From Cryptomeria japonica (lineage: Eukaryota > Streptophyta > Pinopsida > Cupressales > Cupressaceae): 64,000 nucleotides of DNA. Both the position numbers and the translations under genes were made by a program. The DNA is taken from positions 234,991,733 through 235,055,732 of the forward strand of contig NC_081414.1 of assembly GCF_030272615.1 (NCBI RefSeq), given 5' to 3'. The first letter of the stretch is position 1; each line of letters begins with the position of its first letter. Shown piece after piece: positions 11,235-23,235 of this stretch. The notes below the pieces were generated by a model. It ran no database searches. It saw only the letters and a list, made by a program, of their open reading frames with translations, and was not told the origin of the DNA.

Positions 11235-12827
11235 CTCTTTGGAATATCCTAATTCAAAAATACAAAAAAATCAAAAATTTCAAAACTACAAAAAATCGTT
11301 ACTTAGTGAAAACTTGGCAAACAGGCGCCTTGTGACACAAAAAAAAACATTGCAAAAATAAAAAAAGTAAAGAAAAATAATTTCGTCCAACGGTGAAAAC
11401 CACTTTGGTGGCACCCTGGGCAAGTACCATGGTGAAAACTAGGTCACCAGCGCCATGCATAGAGACATTGCTCCTCCCTCCTTCAGGATTCACTTCCATC
11501 CTTTCACTTTGCACACACTCACATCCTATCCATTCATAATAAACTTACACATTCCCATCCTAGCTTGTTATTGATCTACCCAAGATTGGTTCGCCATTCA
11601 TAATAAACCTCCCTTTTCACCCCCTTTCCATTCATAATAAATTAGCTACTATCTGTAGCTAAGGCAAATCCTACGTCTAGTGATGGGTGTGAAATTGAGA
11701 ACATCACATGTTTTGAGGAGTACAGTTTCTTCCACTTTTCTTCAGTCTATTCGCACACAATCCGCAATAAAATAGCACTTGCATCGCCAATCCGCAATCA
11801 AGTTCTGTCTTCTTTGCAATAAAGTATCTGTTTCATGGATTTAGTCAGTTTCAGATGAGACACAGCAGTAACAATGGACTTTCAACAGATCAAATCTTTT
11901 AGCAGACTCAGCCAACATTATGGTTCAGTGCTATCTATCTTTTTTGTGAAAGTAGACATTGTGACCACAATCAAATAAGACTTATACAAGAGACAAGAGA
12001 CACTAAACTTGAGGACTACAGTGGATGTTGGTGTCGAGTCTTGGTTTTCTTTTTTTGATTTTATCTTTTGGTGACATGTCTTTTAGCTTTTCTAGGATGT
12101 CTCTGACTAGAGATTCTATCTCCAGGATGTCTTTGACTAGAAAGGCGAGGATGGGGTATCATCGCCTATTTTTCTTTGTTGTCTATGGATTGTCTCTTAG
12201 TAATACTATGACTTTTCCAAGGATATGAGGACATTGTGAGTCTAGTATGAACTGGGGCATTCCTTGTTTGTGACTGCCTTATCTCCATGCAAACAGGTAC
12301 AATGATTTTCTAGGTCGAACATATTCCTCGATTGTCATAACCTACTTGCCATAATAAAGCTCAATGATGATAACGCACAAGAAGCTCTCTCACTTTCATA
12401 TCTTCTATCTTCCATCCCCCTTTCTTGATTGACCTCCATCGTCCTTCTTGAGTACGTGTAGCCTGCTATCACATGACTGAGTATAATGACACACCAAAAA
12501 TATTTGCATTTCATGTAGTTGCACCTGCATTACCACATATAAGAATTTCATACATACATATAGATATCACAATTGCATCACATCCTGCACACAACACATG
12601 TTAGCACATCTTACATTTTCATCACAGTTATCTATATTATCATATTCATCTGCATTTCATACATTCACAAGTGCATGCATAAACATATAAAACATAAAAG
12701 AACAAAAATATTGCATCTCTTCATGTACATATTTGCATCCATATCATAGCCATCACATATAAAAATACATCATTAAACATCTCATCACATAGGTACACAT
12801 GCCTATAGCTGCCGCAAAGATAAATCA

Positions 12828-12864
<37 letters not shown>

Positions 12865-12970
12865 GTCATGATACAATGATGTCAAAATCATATGGCTACA
12901 AAATCACTTGAAGGTGTCTACATCATAATACAAAATGGTACAATACTTATACATAGGGAGCCCTCTACGG
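11235..12970 (+). other. A1 noncoding spacer between pol and the antisense gene
   Basis: About 1.7 kb without a convincing gene. Right after pol it holds a motif shared by the three elements at 11306-11329 (GTGAAAAC, TGGCAAACAGGCGCC). A related second stretch with GGTGAAAACC and GGTGGCACC lies at 11391-11450. The word CATTCATAATAAA occurs three times between 11530 and 11650. AGGATGTCT-TGACTAGA is repeated near 12095 and 12125. An (AT)n tract lies at 12832-12860. Confidence 0.6.
12832..12860. repeat. (AT)n microsatellite
   Basis: Uninterrupted alternating A and T over about 29 bases in the A1 spacer, just downstream of the antisense gene end. Confidence 0.9.
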
Positions 12971-14898
12971 CTATGATGAACTCCCTCCCTCGGAGCCGCC
13001 TGGCCTCGATGGAATCTGAGCCCTGGAAGGACCCACCCCAAGATCATCCCTCCTCTCCCCCCTATCTGGTGGTGGTGGAGGACCCATAACCCCACCACTG
13101 GATGCATGTCTCCTCTGGCTCCCTCCCGTAGTTGTCGCTATCCGCGATGGTCTGCGGAAGCTCTTCGCCCGCTGATCTGGTGGCACTGCACCATAATATA
13201 GATCCCACCAGAAGCCTATCTCCTCTCCTGCCCGTAGAACATAGGCATATCCAGCCCCTGTGTCCTCTGTCGCCTGTCTCCCAGCCCTCAGTGTTGTCTC
13301 AGCCTCAGTGTAGCGCTGTATAGCCTAGTCTCGCTCCCGCTCAATATCTCTGAGCTGCCTCCTGAGTCTATCCCTCTCCCTCTCCAAGTCCTGAATCTCA
13401 TCTGCCTGTCCCTAGCAGATCTCCCTTAGCTCAACCAGCTCATCCTCCTCTGCCTCGGCCCCCTGTGCCTCTGCCTATGGCTCCCGCTGTACGGGTGCCT
13501 GTCCCTGTGCTTGTGCCTGTACCGGTGACTGTACCTGTACCTGCCTCTATCCTTGTCCCTGCACCTGTCTGGGACCCTGTGCTGCTCGCACCTGTAGCGG
13601 CAATCCACCATGACCCCTCACAATCTGAGCATGTCTGTCCTCTCCACCCTCCCTCCGTGGCGCCACCCTCCTCTCTCCAACTGCACCCCGCCTCCTCCGT
13701 TGGCCTCTACCCCCATCATCTCCATCATCATCACCATCCCCACCACCATCTCCATCTAGCAGCTCTCCTAGATCTGTCAGGCGTGGGAATGGATGCTCGG
13801 CCTAATACGCTATGTACTCTGCATCCATGCCGGCATCCTCAATCTCTGGCCACATATCCCAGGGTAAGGGCATCATCTCCACTAGCTATGTAACAGCCTG
13901 ATCATATGATAGCAACGGCCCAAAGTGTGCCTGATCCCTGACCATCCGCGCGTACATGCCTGAACCCCGTGGCATCCGCTGGATCCTACCAAACTGCCTG
14001 CCCACCCTGTCAACCAGCTGCCTCTCCAGTACATAGGGCGTCCGCCCAATCAGATACCTGCTCTGGAAGGTGTAGGGTAGCTCTACTGCATCATCCTCCC
14101 ACTGCTCGCATCCCAGATACAGCCTCCATATAACCATATCAATCTCATCTATAGCCCACCGCCAGTACTCCAACCTGCCAATCCGTGGCTGCGAGGTGAT
14201 CATATCGTACAAATGCACGAAACTGTATCCGTGACCTCTGCCCCTGAAATGTATCAGTCGTGTCACTGGCAAATGCTCATATGCCCACACCTGCAGTAAT
14301 GTGACTCTGCAACCTAATCTCACGTATCCATGATATACAAACTGATGCAGTTCATAATACAAGTGTGCCAGCACACACGGTCCCCAGGCATATCTAGTGT
14401 GTTGTGTCACCAGTGTCTCCAATGTGCTCCCCATCCCACAGCCAACCCTCGTGTCACTCTATCCGGACATAAGAACCCACTGATCACTCCTCCTACCACT
14501 GTCGGTAGTGCCAACCCTGTCACCGTCATGGTGTCCCATGCCACGTGTCTTGCCCTCATCTCCAATCCCGGATCCTGGAACACTCGTCTCAGGGCATCCC
14601 TGTCTTCATCTCGATCGTAAGGAACCAGCTCCCCATCGATCGGTATCCATAGAATCCTGTATACATCCTCCAGGGTGACTGTCATCTCCCCCATCGGCAA
14701 GTGGAACGTGCAAGTCTCAGAGTGCCATCTCTCAGCCAGTGTAATCAGGAACCCCATGTTCGCCCAAAACTCAGGCACATACAGAATATGTCTCAATCCC
14801 ATAGCCTCAATCGCAGCTCGGTCCTCGGCTGTCAACTCAGGTCGCAACCTCTCAATCGATGGGAATCTCTCCCGTGACTCTAGCATAGGCAGATACTC
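12971..14898 (-). pseudogene. A1 antisense plant mobile domain gene, exon 2, broken
   Basis: Antisense to gag-pol, this frame encodes a plant mobile domain (PMD, Pfam PF10536). The core is seen in LAERWHSETCTFHLPMGE, MTVTLEDVYRILWIPIDGEL, FLCPDRVTRGLAVGWG, YAWGPCVLAHLYYELH, WAYEHLP and RYLIGRTPYVLERQL. A Gln-Val-rich linker and a coiled coil (EIQDLERERDRLRRQLRDI) lead to FWWDLYYG and a Gly/Pro/Arg tail ending at 12971. The upstream border is a splice acceptor (CTGCAG then GAG) at the same alignment position as in B, A2 and C. The in-frame codon before CTG-CAG is a stop (TGA), so reading cannot begin further upstream without splicing. Exon 1 is absent because A1 is cut off near 15100. One frameshift near 14430 and later stops break it. 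The PMD function in transposons is unknown; Arabidopsis MAIN and MAIL1 carry the same domain. Confidence 0.85.
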
Positions 14899-14941
14899 CT
14901 GCAGTCAATCAAATCAATCATGTCAGTCATAGTGGCATTCA

Positions 14942-15099
14942 TTGTTCATCACAAAATGCTACTTTTTATCTACATACATATGATACTCTATCCTAGTGAC
15001 ACTCACTGTTCATCACAAAGTGTTGTTTTTTATCCTAGTGGTACTCCCTGTTCATCACAAAGTACTATGTGTTTTGCACTCCCTGTTCATCACAAAGTG
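14942..15099 (+). repeat. Four copies of TTCATCACAAAGTG in the A1 intron remnant
   Basis: CTGTTCATCACAAAGTG or a close variant starts at about 14942, 15006, 15048 and 15083, with flanking TCCTAGTGG-TACTC also repeated in part. It lies just upstream (antisense sense) of PMD exon 2, thus in what should be its intron, and ends at the A1/A2 junction. Confidence 0.75.
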
Positions 15100-15120
15100 C
15101 TGCCCACATTTGCCATTATT
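15090..15120. other. Junction of element A1 with element fragment A2
   Basis: From about 15110 onward the sequence is homologous, in order, to the internal region of element C (for example the block with ATTAAGTATCTTATTATG, matched inverted near 53190). Before it, the sequence belongs to A1. The start LTR (847) and end LTR (19102) are different families. This is therefore a fusion of two elements in the same orientation, probably by deletion or illegitimate recombination. Confidence 0.7.
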
Positions 15121-15893
15121 AAGTATCTTATTATGCTCATTTTTAGGATTCATTCACATTGCATTCATTATCCTCTTTTTAAATGCATTAAGGTGCAGTT
15201 ATTAAAACCATGAGTCGCATTATCATCACATTATCATTTTTTTACTTAATCATATTTAAGTATTTAGAATCATAAATCCATTTGTTTCCAAAACATTGGT
15301 TCATATCATTTTATATATCCATTATACATATGCATTCATTTAGACATTATCATATAAACATTTTTACTTTACATTTTGTTTATCCATATTACATTCATTT
15401 AAAAACATCTAGATACATATCCATACATAACATCATTCATTCAAACCATTGCATTAACATCATCGCATAAATTATCTCATCATTATATCACAATAGGAAA
15501 CACCAAAATCCTGTTCCTAAATCATCATAAACATACATCGTCATCATGGCATTACATACATAAAGCATTACATCAAAATCAAACAAATCATACATATATA
15601 AACCTGCATTCATATGTCAGTATCCAACATCATAAATCCTCATAAAAACATGCATATAAGAAACATCTCATCAAATGCATACATGTACACATATCCATCT
15701 AAGCAATAACTCATCATCCTACATAAACATCCATACATATCAAATGCATATCATCAAAATATGGGATCTCCTCATATATATCATCTCATCTATCAGAGTC
15801 CAATGAAGTCTACAAAATCGGCTACCAAGAGCCATCCAAGATATAGTCCAAAAAATAAACAATGATACAATACATATATGCAAAAATGCTCTC
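15121..15893 (+). other. A2 internal noncoding spacer
   Basis: AT-rich sequence with many CATACAT and CATCATAAA words and no coding signature. It matches, inverted, the spacer of element C from about 52460 to 53200, which fixes it as the part of A2 between pol and the end of the antisense gene. Confidence 0.65.
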
Positions 15894-18584
15894 TCAAATG
15901 CCACTCTGGCCAGATGTTGTACCACCATCGCCACCTACTCCCCCACTGGTACCCGCACCACCTGATCCATCTCTCCATGGAGGCCTCATCAAACCCCCAC
16001 TCACTCCTGCATCCCCTAATCTCTCCCTTCGCAGAGGATCCATCACACCCCCACTTCTCTGCACCCTTTGTGATCACTCTGATATGGCCTGCCGCATCTG
16101 AGAATAGCTAAGAGCTCGCTGACTAGCTAGCACCACCTGCTCATATAAACCCTGCCAGTAGTCTATCTCTGTCTGTACTCGCCGCATCTCCCTCATCACC
16201 TCCCCCGTAGGCCCCTGTGCTCCTACTCCGACCCGGACTCTCTCTTGCAGCTCTGCTAATCTCTCCACTATGTTATCCCTCTCCTGCAGCACTATAACCA
16301 GCTCTGACTCCCGTGCAAATAGCTGCACATCCCTAGCTGCCACCTCTGCCTCCAAATCCTCTACCCGGGTCTGCAAATGTGCTATCATGTGATCTCGAAG
16401 ATCTCCAGTAGCTCCCTCCCCGGTATCCATAGCAGCCTCACCTGTACCACCCTCTCCAGTAGCTCTCTCCCCTTTATCCATCAAGATCTCCCTCTCCATA
16501 CCCCTCCCACCCAGTCGAACTCCTCCCTGTATCAGTGGTCCCTGTGCTATCCGTAGTGGCAGTCCACCTCTCCCTCTCCGCTGAATCTACATCCCCAACC
16601 CACCTCCTACTCCTCCTCCTCCTCCACCTCCTCCTCCTCCTCCTCTTCCTTCGTCTCCACCCTCTCCTCCACCTCCTCCACCTACCCTCGGTCCTCGACC
16701 TCCTGCCCTCCTCTGTCTCCGTCCCCTCTCATCCTCATAATTCGGAATCGGCTCTGTTGGATTGGATATCCGTAGGATCGGGTGCGTTGCTCGGTACTGC
16801 GTATATTCATCTGATACTCTGCATCCACGACCCTCAGTCATATGTCCCACGGTCTCGCCTGTAGCGTCTGAAACTCTGCCAGTGCCTAATCATACGGTAG
16901 CACTAGCCCCCATGCATACCTCTCCCGAATCACCCACACATACTCTCCTGATCCACTAGGCAGTCCTTGCTGCCATCCAAACTGCCTCATCACTCTCCCC
17001 AGCACCTGTCTCTCTACATGGTACGAGGTCCTTCCAATGAGGAATTGGGTCATAAATACATAGGGCAGTGCCTCTGCATCATCATCCCATGGCTCGCACT
17101 CCAGGTATGGTCGTCATATGACTGCATCTAGATCATCTAATGCCCGCCGCCACCACTCTAACTTCCTCAGGTGGGGCTGACTCATCATGCCGCTATACAT
17201 AAACATATACGGCTAATCTACTGCGCGAAACCTCAGACTCACTGGGCGAGTCACTAGTAGGTGCTCCCAGGCCCAAATATGGAGCAACGTCACTCCCACT
17301 GCTAAGGAACCCCTCCCCCGGTAAACCACCTCATGAAGCTCCTGATAAAGGTGCGCTAGCACGCACGACCCCCAAGCAAATCGGGTCCCCTTGGTAATCA
17401 TCATCTCGATCACCTGCCCCCACCCCACGGCCAAACCATGTGATCGCCTGTCAGGACATAGAAGTCCTCCCACGATGCTTGATAGAACTGCTGGTAGAGG
17501 CTCATATAACGCAGCTATCTCCTCCCATGCAATAGAGCCATCATCAATAAAAACATCCTCATCGAAGAACCTCTGAACTACAAGGGTCCCCCAGGATCTG
17601 TCATACGTGACCAGCTCCCCCCGAATCAGAATCCGCAAGATGCGCCACACATCCTCCAGGGTCACTGTCATCTCCCGCTGTGCCAGATGGAAGGTGCACG
17701 TCTCGCTGTGCCACCGCTCTGCTAACGCTGTAATCAATCTATGATTCATCCGAATCACGGGCATGTGCATCACCTCATACAATCCAGTCGCGGCAATACA
17801 ATCAATCTCCGCCTCTGTCAATCGATCCCGCAACCCCTGTGTCCCTAGATGTCTCTCGCGTAACTGCAACACGCCTAGATCCTCCTGCACATGGACATTC
17901 ATCAATCATCATCAGTTGTTTTGTTTCAAACTTTCTTAAGTTTAAACCTAGACTATCAACAGATACTTTGATCAAGTACATTCGGGTCTCAACAGGTAAG
18001 CAATCATGGCAACCTCGACTTCAACAAGCATTTATCCTAAAAATGACCTAAGTCTCATCAGGCTGCTATGATTCAAAACAACTCCCACTTCACATCGCCA
18101 TCCATCCATCATTGGCATCGAGAGATTTTATTCATACAAACTGGGGCATCTATTTATCCTAAAACAAAAGCGCTAGTTTATCAACAATAGCGCTAAACCC
18201 CTAACAAAAGCGCTCAATAAGCTATCCCACAGTGCTCAAACTACAAACACGTTAAAACAACCACACAGTAGCGCTAATTCAGAGCAATAATGCTCAATTA
18301 AGCACTCAATAGCGCTTATTACTCAATAGCGCTAAAACATTTCAAAAGCGCTCAAACAATAGGCCAATAGCGCCATTGCAGCACAGTAGCGCTAGTTAAT
18401 TGGGAAATAGCGCCAAAACATAGTTTCAGCACTATTGCTCCGACTCAACTTGGACTCAACAAAAAACCTATCAAAAATGCATAAAAATTCAAAATTCCAA
18501 TTTGCGTACCGCTGGTCCGTAGTCGTCTGGCCGCTGGAACCGACGGACTCGCTCAAATCTGTGCTCTGTAATCAGTACTGGCAT
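15894..18584 (-). pseudogene. A2 antisense PMD gene, two exons
   Basis: Exon 1 is 18584-18510: 75 nt, no stop, starting ATG and ending in DDYGPA. Its phase-0 donor is GGTACGC. The intron is 17885-18509 and exon 2 is 17884-15894, starting EDLGVLQLRERH after a CAG acceptor. Joined, the border reads GPA-EDLGVLQL, which resembles the GP--xSVLxLQ start of known plant mobile domains. The PMD follows (LAERWHSETCTFHLAQRE, LLCPDRRSHGLAVGWGQ, WAWEHLLVTRP, FLIGRTSYHVERQV). Then come a Gly-run linker, a coiled coil (LQTRVEDLEAEVAARDVQLF), a DYWQGLYEQVV motif and a Gly/Ser tail. It is broken by TAG at 17217 (Gln in C), further stops and one frameshift near 16830. It has the best preserved exon 1 of the three copies. 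Role unknown. Confidence 0.85.
18164..18440 (-). repeat. A2 word cluster (AGCGCTWTTG) inside the PMD intron
   Basis: About 14 copies and variants of AGCGCTATTG / AGCGCTTTTG, read on the antisense-gene strand, within 280 bp of the intron. On the given strand they appear as CAATAGCGCT and CAAAAGCGCT. Element C carries the same word in its PMD intron and in its gag leader. Confidence 0.85.
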
Positions 18585-18680
18585 CCTAATTGTTGCTCGC
18601 TCCTCCAAAAGGTCACTATCAGAGCTTTGGTTTCACACTGGTCGCGATCACAAATGATCCTGTTTTCATTTCTTTCACCC

Positions 18681-18690
18681 CATTTAAACC
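18681..18690 (-). promoter_or_regulatory. TATA-like box of the A2 antisense gene
   Basis: On the minus strand the sequence reads GGGTTTAAATGGGG, aligned with GGGGTATAAATGGGG of element C. It sits about 100 bases before the exon 1 ATG. One base change has probably spoiled the TATA core here. Confidence 0.5.
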
Positions 18691-18764
18691 CTTCGTCGTC
18701 ACCATAACTTCCCCCCGCTCACCGTCGTGGTCCCCGTGAACTTCCTGAGCCCCCCATTTCTCCA

Positions 18765-18970
18765 TTTTTCCCCCGATTTCTTCTATTTTTCACCCATATT
18801 GCTCACTTCTTCTCTTCTAACGCCTTGCCAATTTTCATTCTTTTTCGAGAGATGGCCCAATTTTTCATTTTTCCCCCGATTTCTTCTATTTTTCACCCGT
18901 ATTGCTCACTTCTTCTCTTCTAACGCCCTGCCAATTTTCATTCTTTTTCGAGAGATCGCCCGATTTTTCA
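18765..18970. repeat. Tandem duplication of 103 bp near the A2 3' end
   Basis: Two adjacent copies, 18765-18867 and 18868-18970, both starting TTTTTCCCCCGATTTCTTC and running to the GAGAGAT motif. Element C has a single copy at the matching place (about 49500-49590), so the duplication is specific to A2. It lies between the antisense promoter and the PPT. Confidence 0.85.
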
Positions 18971-18992
18971 AAAAAAATCGGGCCATCTCTCG
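18949..18992. repeat. Inverted repeat near the A2 PPT
   Basis: Arms CGAGAGATCGCCCGATTTTT and AAAATCGGGCCATCTCTCG form a possible stem of about 19 bp with one mismatch and a very short loop. Element C has the equivalent hairpin at 49460-49502. Confidence 0.8.
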
Positions 18993-19084
18993 AGGGGGCA
19001 TACCACTCATTAAATTAAATATTTTATGGGGCATTTCTTCACACCTATTTCTCTTTCTTTAAAACGACACGATAAACCGCACCA

Positions 19085-19101
19085 TCTCAAAGAGGGGCAA
19101 A
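19085..19101 (+). other. Polypurine tract of A2
   Basis: TCTCAAAGAGGGGCAAA ends exactly at the LTR start, the normal place for plus-strand priming. The same tract is found at the C and B 3' LTRs. Confidence 0.85.
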
Positions 19102-20487
19102 TGTAGTCACACAAATCTGTCCAACTTAATTAAATAAATATTCGTTATTTATTTGATTAAAAATCCACTAGCCATCAGTTAATTAAATTAATATTTAATT
19201 AATTCATCTCCAAACATTCTCCTATTAATTAAATAAATTATTCAATTTATTTTAATTAATTCATTGAACCAAATTCACAATCAATTAAATGAATAAAATC
19301 TATTTATTTAATTAAATCCCCCTATTCCTCTTTTAAATAAATTAAATTAAACATTTATTTAAATCATTATCCCCCCCCACTTGCATTTTCCTACAAATGC
19401 AACTTGCACACATTTATTGAAATAAATGAATTTTTATTTTAATAAAATCCTATTTTCCCTCACCCACCAAATCCAATTGCATTCATAAATCTCCTTCTAG
19501 ATTCTTCTAACACCTTCCTAATTAACCTAATCCATCCCCTAATTATTGTCACATTCCTAAGCAAAATGGAGTCACTTTTCAAAGACTTCAAAAGTCTTTG
19601 AAAAACATTTAATGCTTTGTGTGTTCAACAAATTAACCTCCAAAGTCTTCCAAAACCACTAATGGCTCTTACATGACCATTTATGGCTCTTACATAACCA
19701 TTTATGGTTATTTCAAACTTGTCTCCCCAAACATTTATTGCTTTGACCATGTTTATCCCTCTTGCCCTTTGCACAAGAGTTTATCCATTGGATAAAAGCT
19801 TTATTCTTTGAATAAAGAGTTTATTCATTCAACTAACCTTGACCTTAACTCCCAAGGTCATGTCAAGCATTTAATGCTTATTCCCTCTCCTCTCAACCTA
19901 TCTCACATTGACACTTGTCATCCTAGGATTGAGTTGAAAGCCCTCACATGGATTTGAAATCATTCAATCCTAACCCTTGTTGAGATTGCTCAATCTCAAC
20001 CATCCATTGTTGCATTTTTCCTATAAATAGAGCTCATTTCTTCATAATCCAGATCCTGAAAACTTGTATGCATTTAACCTATAGGCATTTTAGAGAGCAT
20101 TTAGCATAGCAAACTAATATCTTGTTATTTTGGTTAGAAATCAATCATTTTAATAGCATCTAGTATTTTAGCTTTTCATTTTACATTTGGAGCAAAATAC
20201 TCAAATTTCAATCCTCCATAAGCATCCATAGTCCAAAAAGCTGTTGAGAGCTACACTATTTTGGAACTTGGAGAGAAGAGGAGCAAGGGAGAAGGAGCCA
20301 AGAGCATGCTAAGAGGCATTTGGAGATGCCTTATTATCTTTGTTTCATTTGTTCGATATATTAGCATGATTTTAGTATCTCTTTTGATATGCCTGTTTAG
20401 ATTAGTTTTTTATTGACTAACACTAACGATTCCTTGTGTTTTGTGTTGTTTGTCATTTGCTAACCTTGTCCATTTCGCAGTGCATCA
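19102..20487 (+). repeat. 3' LTR of element A2
   Basis: Starts TGTAGTCACACAAATCTG directly after the PPT and ends GTGCATCA. Both ends match the LTR of element C, which is inverted in this window. Length 1386 bp against 1375 bp in C. It has AAATAAAT-rich blocks in the first part and TATAAATA at 20022-20029 followed by GAGCTCATT, as in B and C. Its upstream LTR is missing because of the A1/A2 fusion. The flanking five bases are AAAAT. Confidence 0.85.
20022..20029 (+). promoter_or_regulatory. TATA box of the A2 LTR
   Basis: TATAAATA followed by GAGCTC, conserved in place and context among the A2, B and C LTRs. Confidence 0.7.
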
Positions 20488-20580
20488 AAAATCATCTGTA
20501 AAATAAATGTTCTTCTAAAATACTAAACACCGACAAGAATAAAAATCCATTAAAGTCCTACATGCAAAAAATTATGAATC

Positions 20581-21078
20581 TAGTTGGAGACAAGTGGTGA
20601 GGGTTCTATTTTATTTGGAGTAATAAAATAACACCTCCACAAAAGCTAAAACACGAAATATTTCATGCATTTACCTGTAATTTGCATGTCAAATTATTTC
20701 AAAAAAGGATATTTCTTTATGGACATTTTGATGTCATTATAGATGCCTCTCGACATAACTAGTATACTTATATTCTTAAAAAAAATATACGTAAAATAAT
20801 GCCGAGAGATATCACATAATTGTCTTGCATGTTTATTAGTTGTCAAGGACATAGAGATGAATAATGCTACACTCTTTCGCTCTCATTATAGATGTAATTG
20901 TTTCATATACTTAGAGACAAGTGGCAATGATTCTATTTTATTCAGATTAATAAAATAACTTATAGAGAAACTAAAATATGCATGCATTTACCTGTCATCT
21001 ACACATCAAATTTATTCAAAATCATTTTTTTGTTTACAAATATTTGTATGTCATTATAGATGCCTCTCAGCATAATAA
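20581..21078 (+). repeat. Pair of diverged direct repeats
   Basis: A copy at about 20581-20760 and one at 20909-21078 share GAGACAAGTGG, TTCTATTTTATT, ATGCATTTACCTGT and ATTATAGATGCCTCTC in the same order. The unit is about 175 bp with about 330 bp between starts. There is no coding signal; probably an old tandem or MITE-like duplication in host DNA. Confidence 0.65.
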
Positions 21079-21230
21079 TGTGAAATACTCAAACACATGC
21101 ATCCCCACTAGTGAAAGAATAAATCTTCATATCAATTACATTATAATCTTGGTTTTAATTATTATTTTTTTCTAAATTATATTTATTTAATTTTTATTAA
21201 ATAATTTATTTAAAATAAAATAATTGTTTA

Positions 21231-21485
21231 GTTTTATTTTTTTTATATACCCATAGGAGGTATCCCCGCGAACCAGATCAGCACCCAACCTGCCTTACCT
21301 TGGTCTTACATATTACCGAGTTGGGGTCAAGTCAAGGTGATCTAAGGTGAGAGTAATCCTCCAGAGCCACATGAAGACTCGCAGGGGACCCACCCTGGGT
21401 GTGGTTGGTTTAACTGGGGTGGATACTGGACGAGGTTTGAACCTGCAACAGTTGTTTGTATCTTTCAAAGGCTCGACCAACCGAT
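21231..21485 (-). mobile_element. SINE-like insertion (tRNA-type)
   Basis: This is a compact island of higher GC in AT-rich DNA. On the minus strand it begins near TCGGTTGGTCGAGCC, which resembles an A box. About 36 bases later it has GGTTCAAACC (given-strand 21434-21443), a good B-box match. It ends in an A-rich tail, ATAAAAAAAATAAAAC (given-strand 21231-21246). Spacing and tail fit a tRNA-derived SINE. No clear target-site duplication could be picked out of the AT-rich flanks. Confidence 0.5.
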
Positions 21486-21890
21486 ATAATTAAATTAATT
21501 AATTAAAAATTTAGTCCTAATTATTATGATCTAAAAGCATTATAATTATGAATAGAATTAAGAATATGATAAGATTGTACTTAGAATTATTTAAAAACTA
21601 AAATAAATAAATAATTTAAACATTTATAATAAATATCACTAAAATATGAATCATAGATATAACAATATATTAGAGTTCAATTTTCTTTTATTTTATTCTA
21701 CTATACTAGTTGAGCTTATAATTGCTATAAATCAAAATTGAACCCAACATCACTTAGAAAAAAATTATAAACTTTTTTTTTGTATTGATCGAAGCTGGAA
21801 AAAAAATTACAAATAAATAAATGGTAGTCCAAAGGGGACTACACAAGAAACAAGGGACACAATGCTTAGAGAGAAAATAAGAGATATGTA

Positions 21891-23229
<1,339 letters not shown>

Positions 23230-23235
23230 ACGAGG

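Noticed and set aside
12025-12228. 67-codon frame in the A1 spacer
   Set aside because: It comes from the repeat AGGATGTCT-TGACTAGA and hydrophobic chance text; nothing similar follows pol in B or C.
13465-13893. Plus-strand 142-codon frame rich in Pro and Val
   Set aside because: It is the complement of the low-complexity linker of the A1 PMD gene; the minus strand has the conserved frame and homologues.
16535-16864. Plus-strand Leu/Pro frame, and the similar frame at 42600-42869
   Set aside because: Both are shadows of the Gly/Arg-rich linkers of the A2 and B PMD genes.
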